Under the pieces are notes generated by a model. It was not told where the DNA came from, ran no database searches, and worked only from the letters and a program-made list of their open reading frames with translations. From Sphingobacterium pedocola (GTDB lineage: Bacteria; Bacteroidota; Bacteroidia; Sphingobacteriales; Sphingobacteriaceae): DNA of 64,000 nt. Shown piece by piece: positions 9,557 through 18,960 of this stretch; positions within the stretch are counted from its first letter, which is position 1, and each line of letters opens with the position of its first letter. Location of the stretch: positions 374,570 through 438,569 of the forward strand of contig NZ_MU158693.1 of the NCBI RefSeq assembly GCF_015209965.1, written 5' to 3'. The position numbers and the translations under genes are program-made.

Positions 9557-10120
9557 TCATCGTATATGCGCACGAATTCGACTTAGTGTAACTTGCGTAA
9601 CACCCAGATACGATGCTATGAATCCCAGTTTCACACGATTGGTGATATTAGCTTCTTTCCGAAGTAAATCTTGATATCGCTCAGAAGCTGTTTTAAAGAG
9701 CTTCTGCATCAGTCGCTCTTCAATTTTAAGGATTTCAAATTCAGCCAGTTTTCTGCCCCAATTTGCAATCGCCGTAGAATTCTCGTAAAGACTTTGAAGG
9801 CTGGCGATTTCTATTCGGATCATTATAGATGTTTCGAGCGTTTCGATATTTTCATACCCTCGTTTACCATGAATGTAACTGTTTAACGAAATCATCGCTT
9901 CACCAGGAAATGAGAAAGCAAGGATGACCGCTATATCAGCTTTGTGATAATATATACGACAGATGCCCTCTTGTAGAAAGTAGATGTATTTCGATAGCTT
10001 GTCTGTGTCAATAAAGACAGTATTTTTGGAAACTTGAATCGTTTCGGAGATGGAAAGAAGTTTTTGCAGATCTTCTTTTTTTAATGGATGGATACGCTGA
10101 ACGATATCTACGAATTCCAT
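9557..10120 (-). CDS. Crp/Fnr-family transcriptional regulator
   Basis: The 187-residue protein has a cNMP-binding-like domain (about 20-115) and a C-terminal helix-turn-helix (KLGFIASYLGVTQVTLSRIR). It differs from the 4773-5345 paralogue. Its ATG lies inside the end of lpxH, overlapping by 13 nt, so the two are translationally linked. The exporter gene 66 bp downstream on the same strand could be its target. Confidence 0.8.
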   Translation of the reverse strand: MEFVDIVQRIHPLKKEDLQKLLSISETIQVSKNTVFIDTDKLSKYIYFLQEGICRIYYHKADIAVILAFSFPGEAMISLNSYIHGKRGYENIETLETSIMIRIEIASLQSLYENSTAIANWGRKLAEFEILKIEERLMQKLFKTASERYQDLLRKEANITNRVKLGFIASYLGVTQVTLSRIRAHIR

Positions 10121-10857
10121 TTTTCTAATTGCAATTTTTCACCGTCCCATACGGCATAGGTTGAATAGTTAATCCACTCGCCTAAATTAATTACTTGAGT
10201 AGAATCGCTTAATTTAATGTCGTACGGAAAATGGCGATGTCCAAAGATCAGATAATCGTAATGCTTTTTTGTGAGCAGTTCCTTTCCATACTGAATAAGC
10301 CATTCGTTTTCCTCTCCAAGAAATTTTTCCTCTGCGTTGCTAGCAGCTCTGCTGTGCTTAGACCAGCGCTGTGCTATTCCGATTCCCAAATTAGGGTGAA
10401 GTCGCGCAAAAAGCCATTGACAGGCTGTACTTCGAAAGATTTTTTTTAGGAATTTATATTTGCGGTCGCCAGGCCCCAGTCCGTCACCGTGATGAATATA
10501 GAAACTATTTCCGTTGAGGCTTAATTCCAATTCATCCGAAATAATGGTCGCTCCTAATTCCTGCTCTAAATAACCAAACATCCACATGTCATGATTGCCT
10601 TTAAAGAGCGTAATTTTAACACCTAGGTCAGCTAATTCAGCCAGCTTACCTAAGAAACGAATATAGCCTTTTGGAACGACCGTGGCGTATTCAAACCAAA
10701 AATCAAAAATATCACCCACTAAATATAATTCCGCTGCATTAGATTTAATGAAATCCAGCCACGAGATAATGTTTCGCTCTCTTAATACGGACGATTCTTT
10801 GGGAAAAGACCCCAAATGGAAATCTGATGCAAAATATATGTGGTTGCGTATAGTCAT
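10108..10857 (-). CDS. lpxH: UDP-2,3-diacylglucosamine diphosphatase
   Basis: Starting at ATG 10857 gives 249 residues. The upstream ATG at 10932 adds a 25-residue tail that runs into the terminator hairpin and is rejected. The calcineurin-like metal motifs are present in order: DFHLG, GDIFDFW, GNHDMW, HHGDG and FGHRHFP. It hydrolyses UDP-2,3-diacylglucosamine to lipid X in lipid A synthesis at the inner membrane face. The 3' end overlaps the start of a Crp/Fnr gene by 13 nt. Confidence 0.88.
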   Translation of the reverse strand: MTIRNHIYFASDFHLGSFPKESSVLRERNIISWLDFIKSNAAELYLVGDIFDFWFEYATVVPKGYIRFLGKLAELADLGVKITLFKGNHDMWMFGYLEQELGATIISDELELSLNGNSFYIHHGDGLGPGDRKYKFLKKIFRSTACQWLFARLHPNLGIGIAQRWSKHSRAASNAEEKFLGEENEWLIQYGKELLTKKHYDYLIFGHRHFPYDIKLSDSTQVINLGEWINYSTYAVWDGEKLQLEKWNS

Positions 10858-10917
10858 CTTTGCGAAGCTAGACAATTGCTGCGAATTTTCAAACTGTAGA
10901 ACGAGCCAGGAAATAAC

Positions 10918-10956
10918 AAAGAAGAGCCTCAAGTTATATTCTTGAGGCTCTTCTTT
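10918..10956. terminator. Terminator of the beta-galactosidase gene
   Basis: GAAGAGCCTCAAG (10921-10933) pairs with CTTGAGGCTCTTC (10941-10953) around a 7-nt loop, with A/T flanks extending the stem to 16 bp. It lies just past the stop codon of the GH2 gene. Confidence 0.85.
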
Positions 10957-10973
10957 GTCGATTATTACACCAC

Positions 10974-13900
10974 TTATTCGGCCATAACGGCAAATTCGGC
11001 TCCCGATGCAAAGTCCTGTCCGCTTTGCGAGCTTAACGCCGTAAATCGAATAAAACGTCCTTTAATGGGTTTCCTCAGCGTAACCGATTTGGGTTTGAAA
11101 TTATTTTCAAATTTACCTTCGATAATTGAATCACTCCAATTTTTCCCATCGGTACTCACCTGTAATTTATATTCTTTGATGTTGCCGTTGGGACCGTCTT
11201 GTCTCGGTGTATACGTAAATCCTTTGATTGTTTTCACATCACCTGCATCAAAATCCACCCAATGCGGGTATTGTGCCACTGTTACCGAGTACATCGTATG
11301 CCATATCGTAGACAGATCGCCGTCCACCAGATGCGAAGCATTCCCCTCTCCCCTTTCTTCACTCGACGAGAAAACAACTGTCATCGCAATACTTTCGATC
11401 TTCTCAAAATCAAATGAAATGGCTAACTTTTCGTTCTCTTTGAGCCAAGCAGAAACTTTCCCTCCACTACGTAGATTGAAAGGAGAAGTGTATAAGCGTG
11501 GCTTGTCGTTACCTATAGCATAATAGATCGCCGCATTATTTTTCTCTGTAGATATACTGATATCTCCATTACGACTGCGCGACATCGTCAAGGGTCTATC
11601 GCCTGCAGGAGAGACACCTGCTTTAACTGTACAATCATTTCCCTTAACAGGTCGGATGATAAAGCCAAAAGTGTGTGCGTCCGCTTTTACACGATCTTTT
11701 TCCAAAGGTGGGCCTTGACCGCAGCTATTCCCTCCCAGTCCGGTTACGGCAGCATTTAGGCTTAAATGAGTACCTGTACTTGTAGGCAGTTGATACGTAT
11801 GAGGAGCTAATGTCATTTCCAATTCACTCCATGGCAATGCTGAAGTCGCCATCTGCTTGTTGGCAATAAAAATGGCACCATTACCGGAATCGTCTGTCAA
11901 CGAACTCCAACGTACTTCCTCCCTATTCCCTGTACTTTGTGGATTAGGCCAAGCTACATATTGCTCCTTCACCGTACTCTTGTACAATTCGATGGATTGT
12001 GCTGTTTTACGATCCACGTAGTTGTTTACCGGTCCACGTCCGTAATACTGAAAATTGCCATATTTCTCCGGAACTTGCAATGTATAACCAATATGAGGCA
12101 ATACCAAAGCGGCATTATTAGAAGTAATACTGGATTGCAGCTCAATAGATCCATCGCGATAAACCGTCCAGATCTGAGTTGCAGTAAATTTAAAATCTCC
12201 GCCACTAAACGGTCTGTCCATGTGTTCAGTAATGGTATAGGTTCCGGAACTCCCTCCACGTATAGTCGCACCATGTGGTGCCTGAGACTCCACGCTAAAC
12301 GATAAAACCACTGAACCATCCGGTTTGGTATATGTGTTAGTCGAAAGGGTTTTATGCTTCAGGTTGTGAAGACCTTTTTTGAACCACTGCTGATAAGCCC
12401 AGTTATCGTTGTCTAACGGCGCTCTTAACGCATCCAATTTAGGACCTTCCCCGTCACGGATAATTTGTTCGTTGCCATACGTCAAACTGTAAATCGTACC
12501 GGTCCGGGTATCAAATCTTACTGTAAATCCGTCACTCTTAATTGTTTTGAAATCACCTTCCGAGCTGATTTGGATTGTTCCTCCTTTTGCTATTGCAGAA
12601 ATCAAAGGCCTATTCTCCGCTTCTTTCACGAGCAACTGTTCTTCCATTTGCACAAAGCCTATTTCAGCCCAAAACTCATCCTTAGATAATAAGAATTGAA
12701 TTTTCACAAAGTATTCAGACTGTGGATCCAATGCCGAAAAATCAAACGGTATGGTATACTGCTTGCGTTGACGGGCTCCTGTGATCTTATTATCCTCTTC
12801 AAAAGTAGTGCTTTTTTCTATCTCGATTCCGTCCTTATATAACGACCATTGCATCGTATAATCGCTTAATGGAACGAAATAATTCTTGTTGAATACCTCT
12901 ATCTTCCCCTGTTTTATATCCACAGCACGCACACCAACATTTTGATACACCTTCTTCACCTCGTAGTACTGCGGCTTCGGGGTCATATCTGCGAATATGA
13001 GTCCGTTCATCACAAACGTACCGTCATTCGGTTTGTCGCCAAAATCTCCCCCATATGCCAGGTACTTTTCGCCCGTCGCCTTATCATAATAATACATCGA
13101 CTGATCGATCCAATCCCAGATTGCACCACCCATAAAGTAATTTGTCGATTCAATAGCTTCCCAATAGTCAACTAGATTTCCGGCTGCATTACCCATCGAA
13201 TGCGCGTATTCCGAAATATGAAAGGGATATTTGATCTTATAGGTTCCTTTCACCGCTCCACGTACCCAATCGATTGAGGGGTACTGATTCGACCCCATAT
13301 CGACAATACTATTATTACGTTCATACTGCACGGGGCGCGATGTATCAATCTGTTTGATTGCCTCATAGGCTGCTACAAAATTCTTTCCCGGACCAGCTTC
13401 ATTACCTAAAGACCATATAACTACCGACGGATTATTGATTGTTGCATGCACCATCTCGACATTTCGCGCGACATGTGCATTCCGCCACTCTACCGGGTGC
13501 GAGAGAGATGCATCTCCGTAGTAATATTGATGACTTTCTATATTTGCCTCATCTTCCAAGTAGATACCGTACTTGTTACACAAGTAGTACCAATATGGAT
13601 CATCGGGATAATGCGAATTTCGTACGTGGTTAATGTTAGCCCGCTTCATCAACTTGATTTCGTTCTCCATTTGTTCACGAGAGATGACCTTGCCCGTTTC
13701 AGGATTTGTTTCATGACGATTTACGCCTTTCAGCTTCACGGCTTTACCATTGATATAAAAATAACGGCCCGCTAGTCCAAATTCATCGTCTTCTGCCTTC
13801 GTATCTTTAATCTCTACTTTCCGGAACCCAACAACAACCGAAACGGTCTCGACAGTACGGTTTTTATTATCTTTCAGTTCGCCGACCAATGTATAGCGGT

Positions 13901-15029
13901 ACGGGCGCTCTGCTGACCACTTGTTAGGATCGCTAACCGGAAATGTTATTGCTGTAGAAGCAAAACCTCCTGCTTTTATCTCTTTCGCAGTAGCCACTAC
14001 AGCAGTTGATCCTACTGCGGTATTACTATCACCATACAATTCATTTGCATAAAGACTGTAGACCATTTTATAGTCTTTTGCATCCTTCTTATCGAGGTTT
14101 CGGATATCCGCTTTGACCTGCAATGATCCATTTTCATAATTCGCATCCAGATCAGGAATAGCGATCAGATCCCGAACGTGAATTTTAGGTTTTGAGGTAA
14201 GGGAAACTGTACGGAATATGCCCGGAAGTCGGAACATGTCCTGTGCTTCCAGAAAGGAGGCGTCAGAATTCCGATACACCTCTACTGCAATCGTATTCTC
14301 TCCGCTTTTATTCAGATAGGATGTGATATCAAAAGAAGCTGCATTTCGGGAGTTTTTAGAAAATCCCACATATTTTCCGTTTATCCATAGATAGAAAAAA
14401 GAATCTACACCATCAAAGTTGACAAATATTTCCCGTCCATCCCAGGAAGAAGGAACGGAAAAAGTACGTCGGTATGATCCTACCTCATTACGGTAGATAT
14501 AAGCTGTCCAATGCTCGGGAGGTGTTCGCATTACACCGCCACGCCAATCGTCCACTTTTACACTATGCTGAAATATTACTGGCTGATTGACATAAATAGG
14601 CACACCGTATTTCAATGACGCATCTTTTTGGATACCGAGAATATTCCAATTCATTGGCACTGGCACTTCATCCCAAGAAGAGACATCCAATTTTGGATCA
14701 AAGAAATTTCTCGGGCGTTGCTCAGGAGTTTTTACCCAATTAAATTTCCATGTTCCGTCGAGCGACATCCAATATTTACTATTTTCAGGCAATACTTTGC
14801 GCGCATGTGCTACATCATCAAATGAAAAAAAATAAGCTCGAGGTTGTTCTTTATTCAAGGATAAATCGTCAGGAGATTCCCATTCCTTGCCAGAAGGAGC
14901 TACCTCTCTCCCGTACCGAAAACCTGCTAGTGATGAAGCTGCCTGTTGTGCATGTGCTGAAAACGATATCGGCAATAATGTTGCGATTAGAAGCGTTATT
15001 CGGGCAGGTATGGATCGTATCATATTCAA
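10974..15029 (-). CDS. Secreted GH2 beta-galactosidase with C-terminal F5/8 type C domain
   Basis: A 1351-residue protein with a signal peptide ending near SAHAQ. The domain order is GH2 sugar-binding (about 65-275), Ig-like (about 280-400), TIM barrel (about 410-700), a beta-galactosidase small-chain-like region (about 830-1090), a chitobiase-like linker and a discoidin (F5/8 type C) domain (about 1220-1351). The acid/base is Glu544 in SLGNEAG and the nucleophile is Glu607 in HISEYAHSMGN. It probably hydrolyses beta-galactosides in exported polysaccharide or host glycans, with the discoidin domain binding sugar. It is longer than LacZ (about 1024) because of the C-terminal additions. No SusC/D pair is nearby. 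Confidence 0.9.
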   Translation of the reverse strand: MNMIRSIPARITLLIATLLPISFSAHAQQAASSLAGFRYGREVAPSGKEWESPDDLSLNKEQPRAYFFSFDDVAHARKVLPENSKYWMSLDGTWKFNWVKTPEQRPRNFFDPKLDVSSWDEVPVPMNWNILGIQKDASLKYGVPIYVNQPVIFQHSVKVDDWRGGVMRTPPEHWTAYIYRNEVGSYRRTFSVPSSWDGREIFVNFDGVDSFFYLWINGKYVGFSKNSRNAASFDITSYLNKSGENTIAVEVYRNSDASFLEAQDMFRLPGIFRTVSLTSKPKIHVRDLIAIPDLDANYENGSLQVKADIRNLDKKDAKDYKMVYSLYANELYGDSNTAVGSTAVVATAKEIKAGGFASTAITFPVSDPNKWSAERPYRYTLVGELKDNKNRTVETVSVVVGFRKVEIKDTKAEDDEFGLAGRYFYINGKAVKLKGVNRHETNPETGKVISREQMENEIKLMKRANINHVRNSHYPDDPYWYYLCNKYGIYLEDEANIESHQYYYGDASLSHPVEWRNAHVARNVEMVHATINNPSVVIWSLGNEAGPGKNFVAAYEAIKQIDTSRPVQYERNNSIVDMGSNQYPSIDWVRGAVKGTYKIKYPFHISEYAHSMGNAAGNLVDYWEAIESTNYFMGGAIWDWIDQSMYYYDKATGEKYLAYGGDFGDKPNDGTFVMNGLIFADMTPKPQYYEVKKVYQNVGVRAVDIKQGKIEVFNKNYFVPLSDYTMQWSLYKDGIEIEKSTTFEEDNKITGARQRKQYTIPFDFSALDPQSEYFVKIQFLLSKDEFWAEIGFVQMEEQLLVKEAENRPLISAIAKGGTIQISSEGDFKTIKSDGFTVRFDTRTGTIYSLTYGNEQIIRDGEGPKLDALRAPLDNDNWAYQQWFKKGLHNLKHKTLSTNTYTKPDGSVVLSFSVESQAPHGATIRGGSSGTYTITEHMDRPFSGGDFKFTATQIWTVYRDGSIELQSSITSNNAALVLPHIGYTLQVPEKYGNFQYYGRGPVNNYVDRKTAQSIELYKSTVKEQYVAWPNPQSTGNREEVRWSSLTDDSGNGAIFIANKQMATSALPWSELEMTLAPHTYQLPTSTGTHLSLNAAVTGLGGNSCGQGPPLEKDRVKADAHTFGFIIRPVKGNDCTVKAGVSPAGDRPLTMSRSRNGDISISTEKNNAAIYYAIGNDKPRLYTSPFNLRSGGKVSAWLKENEKLAISFDFEKIESIAMTVVFSSSEERGEGNASHLVDGDLSTIWHTMYSVTVAQYPHWVDFDAGDVKTIKGFTYTPRQDGPNGNIKEYKLQVSTDGKNWSDSIIEGKFENNFKPKSVTLRKPIKGRFIRFTALSSQSGQDFASGAEFAVMAE

Positions 15030-15278
15030 TAATTAAAATGCGTGGTAGATTGCAAAAATAATAGCAATAAGCATAACTACAACACCCTTGCTTCAATCAT
15101 TCGATTGCGTAAAATACTTATATTAAAAAAGATACAAAGGGCAACAGCAATCAGTTATTGAAAATTTTCGAATTTATATCTTATATATCCAAAATAACTC
15201 CTACGTTTGATTCAGGAATTTTCTTAAATTAAAATTTAACAAATCAGGGTTACTATTTGAATTTTAAGGTATTAATAA

Positions 15279-15863
15279 GTGAGTAAGATAAGACAGATAT
15301 TACCAAAAGAGATATCGGACCTTGAGATCATCGAGGGAGTCGCAAAAGGTGAAAGTAAAGCTATAAATACGATTTATGCGCATTTCTTTCCTTCTGTTGC
15401 TCGTATGATAATCAATAATAACGGGTCGAACGAGGAAGCGAAAGACATCTTTCAAGAGGCGGTAATGGTATTGTATGACCGTGTTACTCAACAAGATTTT
15501 GAGTTAAAAAGTAAACTAAAGACATTTTTATATGCCGTTAGTAGGAGGTTATGGTTAAAGCAGCTTAATCGAAAAGGAGCTTCTACCAATACCTCAGACA
15601 TTTCTGATTATGAAGACATTCTTCATGTTGAAGAAGATATCGAAAGGCATGTAGACATTGAGACTAAGTTTACACAAATGGAAAGCTCGTTAGAGCAGCT
15701 GGGTGAGCCCTGTAAAACCATTTTGAACGACTTTTATATTGCGAACCTGTCAATGCAGGCCATCTGTGAAAAGTTTGGCTATACCAATACGGATAATGCC
15801 AAGACACAGAAATATAAATGTCTACAAAGACTTAAAAAGTTGTTTTTTAATAATACAGATTAA
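15279..15863 (+). CDS. ECF-type RNA polymerase sigma factor
   Basis: The 194-residue protein has sigma region 2 (about 30-95, including the DIFQEAVMVLYDRV core-binding helix) and region 4 (about 140-190, with LSMQAICEKFGYTNTDNAKTQKYKCLQRL). The start codon is GTG at 15279, and no closer ATG keeps region 2 intact. The gene downstream begins 14 nt after its stop and encodes a membrane protein with an anti-sigma-like N-terminus, so the two probably form a stress-sensing pair. Confidence 0.85.
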   Translation: MSKIRQILPKEISDLEIIEGVAKGESKAINTIYAHFFPSVARMIINNNGSNEEAKDIFQEAVMVLYDRVTQQDFELKSKLKTFLYAVSRRLWLKQLNRKGASTNTSDISDYEDILHVEEDIERHVDIETKFTQMESSLEQLGEPCKTILNDFYIANLSMQAICEKFGYTNTDNAKTQKYKCLQRLKKLFFNNTD

Positions 15864-15877
15864 ATATAATAGCGATC

Positions 15878-16969
15878 ATGAGTAGTATGCGAAGAAATGA
15901 GTTTATTGATTGGGCAGATCAATATTTGAGAGGAGAGTTATCCGCGGGCGATCGTTTTGCTTTTGAAAAATTTTGCCAAGATCACCCCGAATTCCAGCAA
16001 ATTCTTGAAGAACACCGAGGGTTCATCTCTTCTTGGAAAGAAACTGAACAAAGGCGTATGTTCAAAATGTCTTTACAGCAAGAATTATTACATCACCAAG
16101 CTCCTGCGAAAGCCAATACTGGGATCATCAAGATTTGGAAGAAACTACAGATGAATGCAGGTGTGGCCGCAGCAGTAGCATTGATCTCTGTCTTCTCCAC
16201 ATTATGGCTCACAGGTTATTTTACCAGTATCAAAAAGGCTTCCACAGACTACAGCGCCTTGCGTCGTGAAATGAATACGGTAAAGAAGAATGTAAATGAG
16301 CAAAACAGGAAGATCCAAAATATCAATAGCGGAAAAGAGAAGAGTCCGACGCCGATACACTTCGGTGCTACAGGGTTTATGCTGACCAGAGATGGCTACG
16401 TTGTAACAAACTATCATGTGGTAAATGGCGCTGATTCTGTGCATCTTCAGAACACAAAAGGCCAGGCATTTAAAGCCCAGATCGTTTATTCAGACATAGA
16501 GAAAGACTTGGCCATTTTGCATATCAGCGATAGTACATTCAAACCCTTAAAAACCGTTCCATATACATTCAAAAGACAAATCTCTGATATTGGGGAAGAT
16601 ATTTATACGATCGGTTTCCCTCGGGATGAGGCAGTATACGGTCAGGGATATTTAAGTTCGAATACGGGGTATGCAGGAGATACGATCGCTTACCAAATTT
16701 CGATCCCTATCAATCCGGGTAATAGTGGTGGACCGGTTCTAGACAACAGAGGAAATATTATCGGTATCATTTCTGGTAAACAAAAAGGTATTGATGGCGC
16801 CGGGTTTGCGATTAAAACCAAAGAACTTATCGAAACATTAAATCGGATACCTGCGGATTCATTAAGAGGAAATGTAGTTTTGAGTACTAAAAATACATTG
16901 TCGAATTTACCGCGGACCGAGCAGATTAAAAAAATTCAGGATTATATCTATATCGTTAAAGTATACTAG
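15878..16969 (+). CDS. Membrane-anchored HtrA-like serine protease with anti-sigma-like N-terminus
   Basis: The 363 residues divide into a cytoplasmic N-terminal region (1-90) resembling the sigma-binding part of anti-sigma factors, one membrane helix (about 94-113), a predicted coiled coil (about 120-150) and a trypsin-like domain. The catalytic triad is His180 (TNYHVV), Asp210 (EKDLAIL) and Ser283 (NPGNSGGPV). No PDZ domain is visible. It lies 14 nt after an ECF sigma gene, which suggests that it holds or releases that sigma factor in response to envelope stress. The anti-sigma role is inference; the protease assignment is firm. Confidence 0.78.
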   Translation: MSSMRRNEFIDWADQYLRGELSAGDRFAFEKFCQDHPEFQQILEEHRGFISSWKETEQRRMFKMSLQQELLHHQAPAKANTGIIKIWKKLQMNAGVAAAVALISVFSTLWLTGYFTSIKKASTDYSALRREMNTVKKNVNEQNRKIQNINSGKEKSPTPIHFGATGFMLTRDGYVVTNYHVVNGADSVHLQNTKGQAFKAQIVYSDIEKDLAILHISDSTFKPLKTVPYTFKRQISDIGEDIYTIGFPRDEAVYGQGYLSSNTGYAGDTIAYQISIPINPGNSGGPVLDNRGNIIGIISGKQKGIDGAGFAIKTKELIETLNRIPADSLRGNVVLSTKNTLSNLPRTEQIKKIQDYIYIVKVY

Positions 16970-16992
16970 TAGCTTTCAATAGTACTATATTT

Positions 16993-17030
16993 AAAAGCAC
17001 CTTGGATTTCTTGTCCAAGGTGCTTTTTTT
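16993..17030. terminator. Bidirectional terminator
   Basis: AAAAGCACCTTGGA (16993-17006) pairs with TCCAAGGTGCTTTT (17013-17026) and is followed by more T. It separates the converging protease gene and the Cas12f-like gene. Confidence 0.85.
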
Positions 17031-17037
17031 GTAGATC

Positions 17038-18132
17038 TTATTCAACAATCAGGTTAATTCCCGCCATGCTGGCTTTATACTTTATTTTTTCGATCAAACC
17101 GTAATAGCTCCAGTTGCGCAACAGGAATTCATCGTCTTTGGCCGCTTCTTCTTTATTCGTTTGGTTCACGAGTAAAAGTGTACCCGCCTGCGATTTCACG
17201 CAGATATCGATCAACCGACGGCTATACAAGTGCAAACGGCTATCTACATAGTTCTTTTCCTTTTCACTAAAATGCTCGAGACTTTTGAGTTTTTTCGTTC
17301 TTCCCTTCCCGCCTCTATTAAAGGCGGACGCTTTCTGAATGCGATGTCTTGCCGCCTGTATAGCCATCCGTCTATACAAGAATTCCTCTTTATTGCCGAT
17401 CTGAAAATTATCCTTGTCGATATTGACTGTAATCGGATGCTCTACAGAAAGAGAAGCCTCTGCTATGACATGATCCTTTAGGACATGTTGTTTTTTGGGA
17501 AGCTCCAATGCGATAAGCAGGAATATCTTCCCTTTTACAATCTTAATAGAGCTACCGCATATCTTTATCTGTCCCACCAAAGCCCGTTGCAGCAACACGC
17601 GTTTATCCGAGCGATCCTTGCCCAAATACGTACGGAAGGGAATCTTAAATAAGTTGAATTTGAAATCCCTACCTTTTTCATCATTACTGAATTTAATCTG
17701 AATGCCTGAGAACGGAATAGGCATGTCCTTTTTATAATTACGAAGCGACTTCTCCCCTTTCCAATATGCGAGTCGATCGGCGTTGAAGTTCTTAATCAAC
17801 GTCATATTCATATTCGAGATGATGTCCGCAGGCAGTTTGCCTTTAAAGGAAGCGGACAGCACCCTATAAGTCGTGTTCATCCGCGAGGTGTTTAGAATGC
17901 CTTCCGGATCTTTATTGTTGTCTGCTAATTTCACCTTCACATCATCCCGTAAGTAGATCAGGTCTTTTATATTTTCCTGAAGATATTGATGCGTCAGGAC
18001 CATATTCGAGCCACGGTAGACAATATCCTGCCATTCGAATAGTTTCTTAAAATATTCCGCACGTTTTTCCTTTTCGTCGCAGTCGATGTAAATCTGTACT
18101 TTGCGGGTTAAAATAATTGTATCATTTGCCAT
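17038..18132 (-). CDS. Nuclease-dead Cas12f-like protein (dCas12f)
   Basis: The C-terminal half (about 230-364) follows Cas12f1 and TnpB RuvC domains block by block: a beta strand with ITVNI, a basic helix region with GGKGRTKKLKS (compare GHGAKNKLKP in Un1Cas12f1, from memory), RRLIDICVKSQAGTLLLVN, then NWSYYGLIEKIKYKASMAGI. The RuvC-I aspartate is replaced by Asn237, the RuvC-II glutamate by Asn323, and the protein stops at 364, before the zinc finger and the third aspartate, so it should not cut DNA. The N-terminal 230 residues fit the wedge and REC part. It begins 12 nt after the stop of an ECF sigma gene and lies next to CRISPR-like arrays on the same strand. The inferred role is guide-RNA-directed DNA binding that recruits the sigma factor. 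A TnpB-derived repressor is the main alternative. Confidence 0.85.
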   Translation of the reverse strand: MANDTIILTRKVQIYIDCDEKEKRAEYFKKLFEWQDIVYRGSNMVLTHQYLQENIKDLIYLRDDVKVKLADNNKDPEGILNTSRMNTTYRVLSASFKGKLPADIISNMNMTLIKNFNADRLAYWKGEKSLRNYKKDMPIPFSGIQIKFSNDEKGRDFKFNLFKIPFRTYLGKDRSDKRVLLQRALVGQIKICGSSIKIVKGKIFLLIALELPKKQHVLKDHVIAEASLSVEHPITVNIDKDNFQIGNKEEFLYRRMAIQAARHRIQKASAFNRGGKGRTKKLKSLEHFSEKEKNYVDSRLHLYSRRLIDICVKSQAGTLLLVNQTNKEEAAKDDEFLLRNWSYYGLIEKIKYKASMAGINLIVE

Positions 18133-18144
18133 AGTTCCTCCTTT

Positions 18145-18960
18145 TTATGCTGTTTGTTTGGATTGCTTTATTTTTGCGTGCGCTTCAACGAATAGCTTCT
18201 TCACCATCGCGGAACTTAGCTGCAAGGCTTCTGAAATCTGTTCAAAGGAGAGCTGCAACTCGTAGCGCATATGGAAGATCTCTGCCTGCTGATCATTGAA
18301 CTCACCCTGCAGTACAATTTTAGCAGGTTTATTTAACAGATCCATTTTCTCCGAGCTGTTGAATATGCTGCGCAACGTATCAATTGTTTTCTCTACCTGC
18401 ATACTGACCTCATAATCGGATATGCCGCCGAGATAGTAAGCAATGCGTTCATAATTAAAACTATATTTCAAGCACAGTTTGATAAAGAGTTGTTGTTCGT
18501 CTTTCAGACTGGGCAGGATACTATTTAATCGATTCATCTGTTCCTGCTTTTCGGTTTCCAATCTTTCGAGGTAGACCAGATCTTCCTCCTCCTCTTCTTC
18601 CAGTTCATAGCCCAATAAAAACTCCTGATAATCCTCAATACCGTCCAAGCGTAATAGACTACGATTAAACCGATTTCTTGATTTGCTATAATAAGCCTTT
18701 ATCGCAGCGTTAACCTGTGTTTTAAGAAAAGTAAAAACCGCATCCATGGAGTCTACATTCTCTCGAAATAACCAGAGCCGTAGAAAAGCTTCCTGTACAA
18801 TACTTTCTGCGTCACATTCGTCCTTGGTGTACTTTTCAGCACGGAAATGAAAATAACCGTAAAACTTTTTGTAGAAGAAGTCCAGGCCCTTTTCCCTACC
18901 GTCGTTCAGCAATAAAATATGCCGTTCAATATCTTTTTTTTGTTGTAATAGTTTACTCAT
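18145..18960 (-). CDS. Atypical ECF sigma factor partnered with dCas12f
   Basis: The 271-residue protein has a recognisable region 2 (about 25-95, including DAESIVQEAFLRLWLF), an acidic linker (about 120-127, a run of glutamates) and two successive region-4-like helical segments: 140-200 (LPSLKDEQQLFIKLCLKYS, then a helix-turn-helix) and 218-268 (DQQAEIFHMRYELQLSFEQI, then another). Ordinary ECF factors have about 170-200 residues and one region 4. Its stop is 12 nt from the Cas12f-like start, so they form one operon. No anti-sigma gene is adjacent. The inferred role is to be brought to promoters by the guide complex rather than by its own DNA specificity. Confidence 0.82.
   Translation of the reverse strand: MSKLLQQKKDIERHILLLNDGREKGLDFFYKKFYGYFHFRAEKYTKDECDAESIVQEAFLRLWLFRENVDSMDAVFTFLKTQVNAAIKAYYSKSRNRFNRSLLRLDGIEDYQEFLLGYELEEEEEEDLVYLERLETEKQEQMNRLNSILPSLKDEQQLFIKLCLKYSFNYERIAYYLGGISDYEVSMQVEKTIDTLRSIFNSSEKMDLLNKPAKIVLQGEFNDQQAEIFHMRYELQLSFEQISEALQLSSAMVKKLFVEAHAKIKQSKQTA

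Noticed and set aside
17038..18132. An active TnpB or transposon nuclease
   Set aside because: The catalytic residues and zinc ribbon are missing, no TnpA or IS ends are seen, and the gene is in an operon with a sigma factor.
15279..18960. The ECF-protease pair and the sigma-dCas12f pair as one system
   Set aside because: They converge on a shared terminator (16993-17030), so they are separate transcripts. Functional linkage cannot be shown.
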